Below, piece after piece: positions 1 through 21,097 of a stretch of DNA of 64,000 bases (positions are counted from its first letter, which is position 1; each line of letters starts with the position of its first letter). The position numbers were made by a program, and so were the translations under genes. The DNA comes from Thamnaconus septentrionalis (lineage: Eukaryota; Chordata; Actinopteri; Tetraodontiformes; Monacanthidae): assembly GCA_009823395.1 (NCBI GenBank), contig CM020515.1:15421489-15485488 (forward strand), in the 5' to 3' direction. Under the pieces are notes generated by a model. The model was given only the letters and a program-made list of their open reading frames with translations. It was not told the DNA's origin and ran no database searches.

Positions 1-3000
1 TGCGCTGCACTTCCTTCCCCTCAGCAGTCGCCGGGTAGAACAAGCAGTAACCCGACCTCCCTCTGTGCTGGTGGTCTCCCACAGAGGATGTGAGATGACA
101 TTGTTGATGGCACTCCTTTGTGAGGTATTTTTACCCCCGTTGACAGATCGGGCCGAGAAAAAAAGAGCGGCGATACAAACGTGCACTGCGGCTTTAATTT
201 AAATTAAAAAAGAAAAATGTATTCTTACAACTTACATCATGTAGCTGGGAAGTTTAGCCCTCAACAACTGTTGGGTGTTGCGTGTGCTAATGGAGTTATC
301 TTGTCCTGTGCCTCACCTTAGACAATTACTTCAACTGGGAATTTGCTTAGTGCGCTACTTTTATATGGACGGAGGCATAAAGAAAGTCAGGCTTTTACTC
401 CAGTCTGGGCTGCACAATGCGCGTTGTTCAGGCCGCACGGTTCCTTGCCCGACAATGCCGCCTTTTGTTGCCCAGATCGAGGCTGATATCATGGTGGAAA
501 CTATTTAGATGGGGATCACATGTTGTTGGAGCACGCACTTTCTGAGATTCTCCTCTTACTCACTTACCCAGAGAATGCCAAACCTCTTTCAGACAATGAG
601 GGGCCTGTTTGTAGTCCGAGGACCCGTCGGGGAAGGACCGGGCGCTACAGGAGAGCCGGCTGGGCTCCCTTTATTGTCCAGAGGTGTTTGTTATGAGAGT
701 CAGTCCGAGTTATGGCCAGATGTTTTTCTTCAGGATGGATCAGCTGGCGATCAAAACGCTGCTACTTTGTCAGAAAGGCCCATTGCTCCTCTTGATTTTC
801 TTTTATTTATGGATTGCAAATATAGATTCAGAAAAATCCAACACAGATGTTCCCTTAATTGACACAAGCCCCCGTTCCTTGCTAAAGGGAACGACTCAGC
901 CTGAGTTTTTAGCAATAAATCTGTAAAATTATCAATTACACACGAAATTACATTTGGGATCCGCTTAAATTCAGATTATTATCATCTGCTTCTCATAATT
1001 CAAAGGCTGAATCAGTTTAATATAACAAGTCCGTGTCCTGAAAGTCAAGTTAAGTCAACGTTAAGGCCCGTCACAAATATGTTTTTTGACCCCGAAGAAA
1101 CGCTCGGCCGCCACAGAGGCCTGACGCGTCGCTCCGTCTGTATCTCATTGCGGCCGCGTCCACCTGCCGTATCGAACATCCACTGCAGCTCCCGGCAAAC
1201 GGAGGCCTTCCACATGAAGTCAGGGAGTCCAGAGTATCGCTGCCGTCTTGAATTTCGCTAATTGCCCGTGATTGTCATGCTCATACTGGTAGCGCCACAG
1301 TGTTGGAGTCATGCAGAGGTGATGAGAGCTTGATTTTTTCCAATCTTTTTTTTTTTTTTTACTCCCCTCTCCCCCACCCAGCGGTAGGGAGCGAGCGTGC
1401 TTCCTTTAAGGCTGCAGCTGCTGATACAGAGAGGTGAAAGATAAGCTTCCACAGTAAACAAAGAGGTTTGGAAGCTAGCGCCAGGCGCTTATCAACAGCT
1501 TTATCCCCCCCCCCGAGCGGCGAAAGCAGTTTCACTGTGAGCTGATTCAACAGGGTGTTACCTGATCTGACTGAAGTCATCGTAGAGTATACACACACAC
1601 ACACACACACACATACACACACACACAGCGTCGTCATTATTGTATTAGTAAAGATCCCTAGCTAGTTGTCTCCGCCTGTGCGCTATAAATAGCGTCCGCC
1701 CAGGGAATGTTTTTTGTTTTTTTACCGTCAGACTTTTTTTTTTTTTTTAAACAAGATTAGAAACACAAACATCTCCAGGCCGAGACACGACGCAGATCTC
1801 ACAGAATGAGCCTCATTTTTCCACTGAGGCAAAGCCGGCCCCTGTTTATTCTGTTATGAAATTAACCAGGCCTGTTAACAACGCTGAGGAAAGAGGCGCC
1901 CAAACTGGGGGAAGAGGGGGGGCTCTGCTGGGTGCACGCCAGCTCCAGGTGGCTTGACACGCTGAATTATTCACCTGTGCAGTGTGCAAATTAATAATTC
2001 AAGTGCTGAATTAGCCGCACATGTATTAAAGTGTCCTGCGGAGGAAGGAGGACAAACTTTGTGCTAAGCAGGGTGGATTTCTCCCTCCTAATATCGCACC
2101 TTCATGTTCGGGCCATTGTTTGTTCTTCTCGCTGTGTGTGTTGTGTTGTCCTACACATTGATTTCCTGTACAGGATATTGCCTGCACATAGGAGCACTGT
2201 GACCTGGGCTGAAAAAATATATAAATAAGACAAGAGTTCAATTTTGCAGGACCTGCATTCGCTCGACAATATGAGGCTCTGTAGTCGGAGACAGGAAGCA
2301 TCACATGCAGTTTTTTGATGTAGAAAACAGATAGGGCTGGTGGAGATTTCTCACACAGAGATAAAGGGACTCATCCACAAGGCCTGACATGCTCAGCTCG
2401 ATTCTGATTGCAGAAAATAATAACTGAGGGCGGGATCTTGCAGGGGATCTTAAAGAGGATGTTTTTCATGTCGGTCCCCAGACGTACTCTCGCAAAGCTC
2501 TAAAAATATAACGCCGGCGCAGAGCCTGCTGTTAGAGGCCATTTTTACTTTCATGAGCTATTCATATCCCTGGCACACAACCTTATCATGAAGTAAACAG
2601 ACTGCGAGAGAGTCTGGCAGCGGCCGCAGGATTTAAATGTAAAAAGAAAAAAGTCCATGAGCCCAAAGACTCTCTTTTTTGGTGTGAAATCCCATTATTG
2701 AGTGCTGACAATCTGAGTCACTGGGTCCTTTAGCTGCGCCCACCCCCCACCCCACCACCACCACTCACCCACCGTGGCAGCCAGAGCAGCTCTGCCCGCC
2801 TGCCACCCGAGCGAGCTGCGACACTTGATCCCGGGGTCAGCTGCGTTGGATACTTTCTGCTGCGTGTGTGTGTTTCTTTTTTCTTTTTTCTTTTCATGTC
2901 GTAAGCACTGGCTTGACGTGACAGCCTGACACATATCACCAGGGTCACCTCAGATAGTCAACTGGCACTGCTGGAGCTCAGTCGCACTTTACTTCTGTCG

Positions 3001-3876
3001 TCGTGTCGAGGGTAGACACAATAGCTGCGGCCCGTGGACTGAAGATTTGTTTGTCGTTTTTTTCCTAACGGAGCGAATTGAGCTCGGAAGCGTTTGTCAA
3101 AAGTCACGTCAGTTCCTCCCTTGGTTGTATCACATTTGTAATTCTGCATCCAACGTCCAGTCAGGAGATCTGTGATTAACATCTGCTCTGCACTGTATGT
3201 CATTCGGACCCGTTTTTGTTCTGTTTCTGTTGGCCGAACATAAAATCTTTGTGGCTTCGTCAGATTCCTAATTGTTCCCGCAGAAACACGAGTGGCTACG
3301 TGAAGATTTAAAACTGCCACGTGATTCTAAACTCACCTCACTAGTGTTCTCTAGCAATGTGCACTCCTTATCCTTCACTTCATGTGCATGATCCATCTTT
3401 TAAAAGAAATGTGTGGAAATTGGCCCTTTGTGATGTCACAAACTCCACCTTTCCTCTCACAGCCAGCCTCCAAACATGTGGAAGCTACAAGAAAGCCTTA
3501 GTTGTAGCAGTAACATAGCATTTTTAACGGGAGGCTGCAAACAGAGGGCTAAATATGCTGTAATATGGATTCTATGAATGAGTTTTCATGCAAGGCCGCT
3601 CCAGTGGGACCCTGAGATGGAAAATAGAAGATTTAAAAAAAATGATTTTGGCCTGGAACCTTCAAAGTGTTCCTCCCCACCTGAGGAGCCAGGAGCAGCC
3701 ACATGACACACACGCCTGGATTGTTTCCACGCCGCTGTGTTTATGTTTGTGTGTCGCGGTGAATCAGACTGAGTTGCTCTTTCACGCCGGGCGCCCACAC
3801 CCAGTCACGGGGGACGGCAGTTGTTGTCACGAGTTCTCGCTCATCGTTTAGAAATCTTCCCCCCCTTCGAGAGAAC

Positions 3877-3887
<11 letters not shown>

Positions 3888-3918
<31 letters not shown>
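3888..3918. repeat. (CTG)n microsatellite
   Basis: About ten uninterrupted GCT/CTG triplets in non-coding DNA upstream of rhbdf1. The minus strand reads it as poly-Gln in a short chance frame. Confidence 0.95.
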
Positions 3919-4514
3919 ACTCTGGTTGATTTCACAGTGACCTCATTAGGGCGTCATGTCTGGATGTCACTTCCGCTTGTGTTTGCCAAGAGTGTTTTGT
4001 CTTATATTAGCCTGAAACAGCCTCGTTTCCCTCGATTGTCTCCAGTCGTGCGCCGCCTCAGCGATGAAAACAAACTTGACAATGGATCGCGGGAGCTCTC
4101 ACCGCAAATCGCCAAGTGCGGCGGTGACGAGGCCAATCGTGACACCGCTTCCGGCCTCGGCGCTTAAAGTCGGGTTTGTAGGAAGAACGGCGAGGGAGGA
4201 GGGGTTGGTCAACCGTGCACTGGTTTGATCCCATGATGCAACGGTGACTTAACGGACAAGGAAGCAGAAGCAACAGGCAGGATGTGGGAGGATGAAAGCA
4301 GGGGAGGGCTGGAGACTTGAGGGTCAGGAAATGCTGCAGCCTTTAAGAATGAAGCATCCGGGACCCCCCCCCCACCCACACACACACACACACACACATT
4401 AATGAGGTCATCCATCGTGCCGTCCCCTGGGTGGAATCAGCCCCCCTGTCCACCGTCCACCTTGTCCAACCATGTCTCCTCTTGACTCCTCAGCCTCCAG
4501 CAGCCCTCAGTCGG

Positions 4515-4515
<1 letters not shown>

Positions 4516-4560
<45 letters not shown>
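4516..4560. repeat. (CTG)n microsatellite
   Basis: About fifteen CTG triplets, followed by an imperfect CTG/CCG extension to about 4600. It is non-coding. The poly-Ala, poly-Ser and poly-Cys frames that cross it are products of the repeat. Confidence 0.95.
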
Positions 4561-4561
<1 letters not shown>

Positions 4562-7500
4562 GGCTGCCACTGCTGCTGCCGTTGCTGCTCCTCCTGCGGT
4601 GGAGGACACGCTGCCCGGAAACCAGCCGCCCAGCCGGCTCCTGGCCATAATGGTTAGGCTGCGTGCGGTTTCCTGCTGGGCTCGGCTCTCCTCCAGCCAG
4701 AGATCCTGAGGAATGCAGCCGCGGCCGTGTTGTGAGATCAGAATGTGAGGAATTATATGTCGGCCGTGGAAGGAGAAACCTTTCAAAGATTTTACGAACA
4801 GCGTCAAAATTTTTCACAGGAGTCGAGTGGAAAAATGATCTGGTCTATATATCTTTTCCAGATACCAATCAGATCTTCAGAGAGCGTGATTTCTGTGAGC
4901 GCTTTCATGCTTCAGCCGTTTCTTTTCTGCATCTCCATCTTTCATCGTGGACTCGTTAGCTCTGTGTTTACAGCCTCCATTTGGGTTTTCTTTCCATTGG
5001 AATAACAAACAAGGTGCTCTCAGAACGTCAATACAAACAGCCGGCCTGAGGTGTCTTCACTACCCTGTGAGTGCTATTGGTGCCCTTTGTGACATCATAA
5101 AAGGTCAAAATTTCAAGCTCATGTAATTTTCACCCACACTGAAAAGTGGAGCAAGCAAAAAACTCGAATTATTAACATTTCTCATTTCTGGGGCATTTGT
5201 TTGGCAGGCTAGAGGGCAAGTTTTATTTTTGTTGTTAGACAACATTAGTGATGCTGAATATTTGCATAAGTGCTTCCGCTCACACTGTGGAGGCATTTTC
5301 ACAGAGAAGGAACTGCAGTCCCCCATGATGAATGTGCAACACGAGGTCAAAGCGAACAGGAGAATAAAAGGGAGTGTTGTGCAGAGTCAAACAGCACGAA
5401 ATGAATCAGGCCCTCGACTTGACATTTTTTTTTTTTTTTTTCGTCTCCCTCACCCCTGCTGTTTGACCCCGACACTCACCTGTTCCAGCTGCTGGAAGTC
5501 TTCTTATTCAAGCTGGTGCCTTTTCATTTGCATGACTGAAGACCATTACCGAGCGATTCTATTAAGTGATGGCATGGAAAGGTTCACGTGGCTCAGCCCC
5601 GCAGCTGTAAATTGCAGCTCCCTCAAACCGAGAGAGTGTGTGCTGCCCGCTGCTGTCGGCTCCAGGCTGCTCGGCCTGCTGGACATCTCAGCTGCACCTG
5701 GAGGGACGCCTGCGTGTCCTCTGTGTTGACGTGTCTGTCTCCCTCTGACTAATAAGGGAGTGGTGGCGCGACTCTCGAGAGGCGACGTTGGCTTGGAATT
5801 TTTAAAAAAAAGTTAATAACTAAATGTAGGCCTGTGATTCATAAGGATAAGACAACATGTAGCGCTAAACTTAAATCTCCAGAGTGAAGCCTTAGGCGGG
5901 CTGCCTCATTAGCAACCTTGACGTCAAAACAAAACCCCCTTTTGAGAAGAATAGACGAAATGGCAGTGGCGTGGAGAATGCGCGCGTATCGGAATCAGCT
6001 CGGGGGAATGTAAACACAGTGGGGAACAATTTTACGCTTGAAATTGTTGCCAGACGGCGTCTCGACTGCGCGGTACGAGCGCCCGATCACCTTGAGAGCG
6101 AGATAAGACGTCACGGCGCTTCAGCCGGCAGCAGGTCTGGCTGGGTTGATTCTGTTACTCCTCGGAAAAGAACGGTTTCTTTAAAAGCTGATTTTCTTCC
6201 TCTCTCTCTGGCTTTACCGCGAGCAGATAACAAGCGGTGGCGAGGAGGGCTAATCCTCCAACCTGGGTAATTGCCCAGTGCAGAATCAATCAGCTCCCCT
6301 TCCCCAAGGATATCTCCCCGTCTGAGGGACTTTGTTACCGTAAAGAGCCACAGACAAGGATCGGCTTTGACTCCTGTCACATTTGAAAAAGTTCAACCCA
6401 CTTTCAACTCTTCACGATCCAGTTGGGAAAACGTAGCTGCCTGGCTGAAAGACGAAATACTTCCCCTTGCTTACGCTATTATGTGCTAAACTTTATCACT
6501 TGATACCGTCCGCTAAACCGTGATGGTCACTGGGGACGTGCAGGTAGCCGGTTTGTTTTGGTCAGCAGGAGGTGCAAACTGCAAAATCTAGGTCACATTC
6601 AAAGCACACCGGCCAGAAAAAGATACATCCTCCTCCAGTTGCAGTTGCTTTTGAGTCTTGAAAAAGTTACATGGACAATTCTGTGCTAACACAAACTATC
6701 CTGCACTGTGCCGTTATAGCACTGTGGGCTAACAAGGCTAACAATGCTTCGTGACAACTTGTCGACCCCAGTGTGAGTTCATTTTTAAATACTAAATGCA
6801 CCATGAATCCCTCTGGTGGCTCCCCACATCTCTCGTCTAACAGAATTCATTCTACTACTTGGCAGCTGAAAGATCTCTAGATCTGAGCTTCTCGAGATGA
6901 ATCTGCTCTGAGTTCTCGCAGGGGTTTTGCCGCGGCCATGTTTGACGCAGATGTCGCTTTGTAAGAAGTTTGATTGTTAAAGTTAGCATGACACTTTGTT
7001 GCACATGGTTTGTCTGTTCTTTAAGGCCTGTCTGCAGGGATTTTTTTTTGTAATCCGGCTGCCGGCAAATGTACATAAAGAAGCCATGAAGCAGTAATTG
7101 CCCGTGAATGGCATTTGCACTCTCACATGGCGACCACTCGCGAGCGGTGAGGCGGCGGGCGGCTTGATCTGATGAAAGCGGGAGGAAAAAGCACAAGCGG
7201 AGGGACAAAAGGCTTGTTTAGTTTTCTGCCATCTGTCCTCCTGGTCGCAGGCAGAGGCATCAACAAAGCGCTCAGGAAAAAACAAAAACAAAATCAAAGC
7301 TGGAAGAGCTGAAGTTTGAGCAATCAGATGTTGTGCTGCGCTCCTCTTGCCTCTCCCTCTCTCTCCCTCTCTTGCTCCCTCTCTCTCTCTCTCCCTGTCT
7401 CTCCCTCTCTCTCTCTCGCCCTTGCCCTCGCCAGTCTGTTCCAATCTGCAGCCCCGATGCTAATAATCCCTCCAACCCCCCCTGTCGCTGATCTGCTGTG

Positions 7501-8939
7501 TATCCAAAGTCCTGCCGTCTGAACTGATGGTGAAAGAAATTAAATTGCGGGTGTTCTAGCCTCGGGGAAGTGACAGGGGCGATGGTGCACGAGCAGAGAT
7601 GCTGGTTTTTACATTTTCTGACTCGCATTTCCCATCCATAGCCAGGGACGTGATGTCTGTGAGGATTCTCCTTGGTGTGGTTTTCTTAAAGGAAAATGCA
7701 AATATGTTGCAATTGCCCTCATTTCTCTATGTGGTTTGCTCACTTTTTAAGAGTCTGTGTTATGCAAAATCCACTGTAGCAAAACTGTGACAAGAGAATG
7801 CATAAAGGGCTTTCACTTCTTTGGCTTGCTTCACTTCTCCAAATACATGTTACGAAAACACTGAATTCTGGGTATTGGCCTTTTGTGCCTCACTGATACC
7901 TCTCCCCTTTTTAGCGGGAGACTGCAAACAGAGAGCTAAACATGCTCGTCTTGCTTTTTGGGTGATTAGTCATGCGAGGCTGCAGCGCCGCAGTGCAGGA
8001 TGAAAAGCAAAGATCTAAACATGGGCAAGATATGAGACCTTTAATAGTAGCTGACTCGGTACCAGCCAGCTTTGGTCCAGTCTGCCTTGCTAATCTGGTA
8101 TCACAGTCCAGACAATGTCACTGTAGGTCAGTATTAGAGCCCGACTAAGCCAAAAAACCCTCCGGAGGGGACAGCCAATAAACTTGCTGTAAGTGCACAA
8201 ATACACCCAGCGTGTTGTTTTTTAAATAATCTGAAATAACCTGGACTATATTTTAGTGGCCCTGCTTCCTGCAGATCTCGCAGTGGCCTGACTGTTCCCA
8301 AATGCCATGGTAACCGTATCAGTGACCTCCTGTGAACCGGCCACTGAAGACAAAGTGGACAGCGAGAGTTTGAAGCTGCTTAACCATTAACACACCGGCG
8401 ATGACCTCTAATGCCCTCCGTCTGTTTTTTCTTTTCCTTCCATCTTTGCTGAGATCAACTGACGGTGCTTCTCATCGCCGCTCGAGCTAAAACAGAAGCC
8501 TGCGGTGCGGAGAAATGCGAAGCAGATGTGACCGCTAGAAAAACGTAGACCTTCTTTTTTTTCTCAGGGAGCTCAATGCGCCAGCAGTATGTGACCTTTT
8601 GCGACTCTCAAAAAGCTCCAGGATATTCTGGAGCGGAGATTAGTTTTGAGGCGTTGGCCCAGGAACTAATTCAGACAAGATTGAGCAAAGAAACCCGTAG
8701 TTGGCAAGGAGGGCTACTACTGGTGCAAATATAGAGAGTTGTTATTTTTGTATCTTTTCATCGGCAGATTCATTGAGCAACACAATTGAATTATTGACCA
8801 TTAATGGGGAGAATGACACCCCTTGGATTGACACGAACAATGCACCCTGCTGGCTTGTATTAGGACTATATGACTTTATGACTGCATCAAATAAATGGCT
8901 TAAACCATCCCTTGAAATATACAGTCAGCCAACATAATG

Positions 8940-9236
8940 TATACACACATCAGTCGAAGAAAAAAATTGCATAAATATTTCTTTTTATTTAGACATATTA
9001 TTTAGACATCAAAATATTAATACGAGTTACCGTTGGCCTCTACAAATACAAGAACAGTGCAAAGTGGTGGCCACTGGCTTCCATACATTTCTGTGTAAGG
9101 TGAGCTCCTGCTTGGGTAATGTGTGTTATTGTATAGTGTTATCGTAATTTCATCAAACAAAAGAAGTTTCTATATGTATAGAAGTACTTATACAAATCAA
9201 ATATTTATGCAAGTTTTTCTTTTCCATGTGTGTATA
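8940..9236. mobile_element. Small non-autonomous TIR element (MITE-like)
   Basis: The left end at 8940-8980 reads 'tatacacacat', then an A-rich stretch, then 'ttgcataaatattt'. The right end at 9199-9236 is its imperfect reverse complement ('aaatatttatgcaa' ... 'atgtgtgtata'). The ~297 bp element is AT-rich and has no open frame. It lies about 140 bp before the acceptor of the rhbdf1 start-codon exon. Terminal inverted repeats of about 38 bp without a transposase fit a MITE. The superfamily and the target-site duplication are not clear. Confidence 0.65.
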
Positions 9237-9376
9237 AATTACTTTGTCTGACTCTGGCTATGCCTATATTTTTCAGGAAATGCCCTTTTTTGAAGTCGAA
9301 ACACCAAACTGCTCACTACATCGTTGTTTTTCCCCCGTCCGTTTAATCAGACTCACACTCTCCTCCACCTCTGCAG

Positions 9377-16749
<7,373 letters not shown>

Positions 16750-17958
16750 GAGACAGGTGGCGCCGTTGGGTCCGGTGGTTCGCGTGTATTACTGTCCCCC
16801 TTGTTTTTCTGTGAACGATGAGAATATGCTTGTGTTTCTGTTTATGTTTTTTTACTCTGTGTGTATGGAAACCTATGCCACTCGCCAATCTTGAGGACTC
16901 GCTTGAATCACCTCCCTGTTCACCGGCAGTCGTTGTCACTCCTGCACTGTCCAGTGGAACAAAGGTTACGGCACTTCTGAACCTCATTAAAGCTCCCAGC
17001 TGCCCTTTACACGTGAGGAAGGAGTTCGAGACGCCAGCACTGGTACAGAGGATTTGTTTTTGTTTTGTTTGTTTTTTTTAGTTTTTAATTTACATTTACA
17101 CTCCAGATAGCAAAGGTTTTTTATTCTATTATCCAGGCAACCTCATACAGAAGCAGGGACAATATCAAATATTGATACCTTTGGTGCCTTGTTGAGAAAT
17201 GTACCAACTACTGCCATATTTTTGTTACATTATGCTGAGCACTCAAATGTTTTTTTTTCTCTTTTTTTTCGTTTATTGCTTCTCGAGAAGTGATGGTTTT
17301 GTTTTGTGCACGGTAGTGTTTTAGCTACCAGTCTACTCACGTGTAACTGAACAGTAAAGAAAAAAAAGAAAAAAAAGCAACAAATTAAAATGGTCTGGGA
17401 CTCTTTTGTCTTCACCTCACAGGCGCCGGCGGATCACCGGGTTTGGCGAGTGGAAAATCTCGCTCATCTACCTTCAAACGTTCCTGATGGGAATCTTTTT
17501 TTTGTCGGGCTCAGTTATTGAGGGAGAAAAAAACAAGAGTTAGCTCACATTTAAAAGGCAAGGTGTGACTGCGGGCTGTGAATTTTTTTTTTTTTAGCAC
17601 TTTTATTAGAGCTGAGCGGTCTTTTGTATTAAAGGAAGAAGAGAGAACAGCACTGAGGACTTCCTATGGTTGAAGTTTTCAATTGACCATTTTCTTTTTT
17701 AACCATAAACGTATTGCAGCAGGTCACTGTACATCACATTATACTTCACTTTTCTGAGTTGTGACCTTATTGCGTGGCATCAGAAAGGCCACTTTAAGTA
17801 GCAACAGTGGGAACAGTCAGAGCGACCTTGACGTCGAGTCAGTTTTTGGAAACGGTGTGTCACTTCTGAAGTCATGGGTGTCGAGGACATTGTGAACTTA
17901 CCCAGTCAGTACGTGGCTCCTTCACAGTAACCAAACGTTTAATTCACTGCCTCCTTTT

Positions 17959-17964
17959 TTTATT
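17959..17964 (-). other. aanat2: Likely polyadenylation signal of aanat2
   Basis: TTTATT on the plus strand is AATAAA on the minus strand, about 310 bp past the aanat2 stop. This puts the two convergent 3' ends across one another by roughly 50-100 bp. Confidence 0.45.
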
Positions 17965-18017
17965 GACTTCAAACCAGTAATTACATCTCCATAAGCTCAC
18001 GCTTTAGATATTTCTGA

Positions 18018-18023
18018 AATAAA
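18018..18023 (+). other. rhbdf1: Likely polyadenylation signal of rhbdf1
   Basis: AATAAA about 1.27 kb after the rhbdf1 stop. An ATTAAA near 16985 could serve a short 3' UTR. If 18018 is used, the transcript overlaps the end of aanat2 on the other strand. Confidence 0.5.
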
Positions 18024-18272
18024 ACTGGAAATACAGGGGACAACAACATTAAGCTCACAAAATTCTACCTGTAGAGGAAGGATAAAAAAAAAATTAAGTT
18101 CTCTCTCTTCTTCTGCCACAACATCTCGACATCTTCAGACGCGAGTCCCAGTCCGCTGCCCTCTGCTGTCCGCAACCTTTTGCTGCTTTTGTAACCAGGT
18201 TAATCTTTTGCTGCACTGAGTCCATGTTATTGTACTTTATGTGGATGAGTGAAGAGGATGGTGACCGGCCGA

Positions 18273-19596
<1,324 letters not shown>

Positions 19597-19656
19597 TCAC
19601 CTCCTGTAGCTCTCATACAGTAAAGTGGTCATCTCAAAGTGCACGAGCCGTCTGCA

Positions 19657-19662
19657 CACGTG
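19657..19662. promoter_or_regulatory. CACGTG E-box upstream of aanat2
   Basis: A perfect canonical E-box lies about 250 bp upstream of the aanat2 ATG. An OTX/CRX-like TAATCT (minus strand, 20043-20048) lies farther upstream. Zebrafish aanat2 is known to be driven in the pineal by CLOCK/BMAL at E-boxes together with OTX5 sites. The motifs are seen in the sequence; their function is inferred. The transcription start was not located. Confidence 0.5.
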
Positions 19663-19809
19663 CCGCCAAAGTCTCTAAATCCGCTGCTGCACTCAAATGA
19701 CAGACAAAGCAATTCCCTGGGCCGCTTTTTTTTGTGTGCAATTGCCAGTCACAGACACTTCTCTTGTTCCACCTTCTTGTTTTTCCGTATGGAAAATGAA
19801 TGAATGAAT

Positions 19810-20865
19810 AATGACAAAACCTCATTTAGATTCACCTCTAACTTATGCACAGCAGATAGTTATTGTACATCAAATTGAGTCCTCTCAGTTAAATAAGTAA
19901 ATCAATCAATGTTAAATATAACATATGTCACAAAAAATGCATCTTTTTGTGACCTTGAGGGTTTTATGAGTGATTAAGTGACCTGGTTTCCAGGTTTCAC
20001 ATTTTCTGGTTTCCATCAACAGTGCAGAAATCCAACAAAGAGAGATTAGCATCTGCTTCCCACCCCGCGCACCTGTATACCGCACATGTCTGCGTGGGTG
20101 TTGAGGTATGGAGGAGGGAGGGGTTGTTTCTCCAGAAGAAGTGATGTGGTGTGGGGGCCGAAGTGGGCTAATGTCACCGTATATAGCGAGCAGCCGCGCA
20201 GATTTGTGTGGATTGCCATTGTGGAGAATTTGGACTTCAAAGAGGTTTAGCAGCAACTAATTAAAGAGAGCGCTTGACCCGGATGACCTCTCGACACTTG
20301 TTTACACAGACACGCCTGACTGTGACCACTCAAGTCTGCAGCAGAATGAAAACCTGTTGCCAGCTGTGCATTATTCATTTAGAATATTACTAGGGTATAG
20401 TAGGAAGATTAAAATAAAGTGTAGAAATACAAATAAAACAAAATGGTGTCAGCTTCAGTGACATAGATATTCTTTGCTGTGCTTTTTTAACTACCAAAAA
20501 ACATCATACTATACACAAATTGTTTTGTTGTTGTTGTGTTTTTTTGTTTAAAAAATTTAATAGATCCAGATCACTCACTTTTATAAGGTAGTTCAACAGG
20601 AAACTGGATGATAGCGCACAAAATTGCAACATGTTTGCAATGACAAAATGGAAAAGACAAAGACAAAATGTACCTTTATATTTGTATTTATTAACTTATT
20701 TATTTTATTCCTCTTTTTATTTATTTATTTATTTGTTTATTTATTATGGAAGACCGTACATTTCTGCCAGTAAAAAAAGCGCGATGGTAAGTCATAATTA
20801 TGCATTGCATTTATGTTTTTCCGGTGACTTTTATTTGGATGTCGATGTCCGCCATTTTTGGCCGT
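19810..20865. other. aanat2 upstream flank, no gene seen
   Basis: AT-rich DNA between the aanat2 promoter region and the satellite island, with ATTT runs around 20685-20745. No coding exon was recognised. Confidence 0.6.
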
Positions 20866-21085
20866 TTGGGGGGACTACCATGATGTCAATGGCAGTTGTC
20901 AACTTTGGAGTACCCCCAAAAGACCAAAAATGATTTCCCGTGAAATATGTCAACAGATTATAAAAGTAGACCTCTCAGGCTTTACAATGATACCTCACAT
21001 GTCCATTTCTACTGTATAATTCTAGAAATAATCCACCTGAAAAACTGAAAAATACCATAATGTCAATGGCAAAGTTGTCAATTTT
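20865..21085. repeat. Left flanking copy of the foldback loop/arm sequence
   Basis: The stretch 'gatgtcaatggcagttgtcaa' ... 'tttacaatgatacctcacatg' ... 'tccatttctactgtataatt' repeats the loop and the start of the right arm of the foldback at 25383-25861. The loop start then occurs a second time at about 21057-21095 and runs straight into the first telomere-like unit. The satellite is therefore bordered on both sides by pieces of one element. Confidence 0.8.
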
Positions 21086-21097
21086 GGAGTCTCCCAA

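Larger units (their letters stand above)
1..9376. other. Non-coding DNA upstream of rhbdf1 coding start (5' flank and/or intron 1)
   Basis: No open frame here resembles a known protein. The rhbdf1 start-codon exon begins right after an acceptor at 9376, so at least one non-coding 5' exon lies upstream; I could not place it. The stretch holds a (CA)n tract near 1591-1627, CTG tracts at 3888-3918 and 4516-4560, pyrimidine-rich runs around 7340-7430, and a TIR element at 8940-9236. Two segments, about 3420-3600 and 7820-7990, look like copies of one dispersed repeat because both contain 'ctgcaaacagag' followed by 'gctaaa'. AT-rich, non-repetitive blocks such as 1930-2030 could be conserved regulatory DNA, but that needs an alignment. 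Confidence 0.6.

Noticed and set aside
509..862. 117-codon plus-strand frame at the window start
   Set aside because: No similarity to a protein I know, no splice or promoter support, and overlapping frames of similar length nearby.
4431..4817. Poly-Ala, poly-Ser and poly-Cys frames on both strands
   Set aside because: All are readings of the CTG microsatellite at 4516-4560 in different frames.
6180..6340. Possible erythroid enhancer (AGATAA sites) given the globin-type neighbourhood
   Set aside because: Only isolated GATA-type motifs, which occur by chance at this density. No NF-E2/MARE site was seen beside them.
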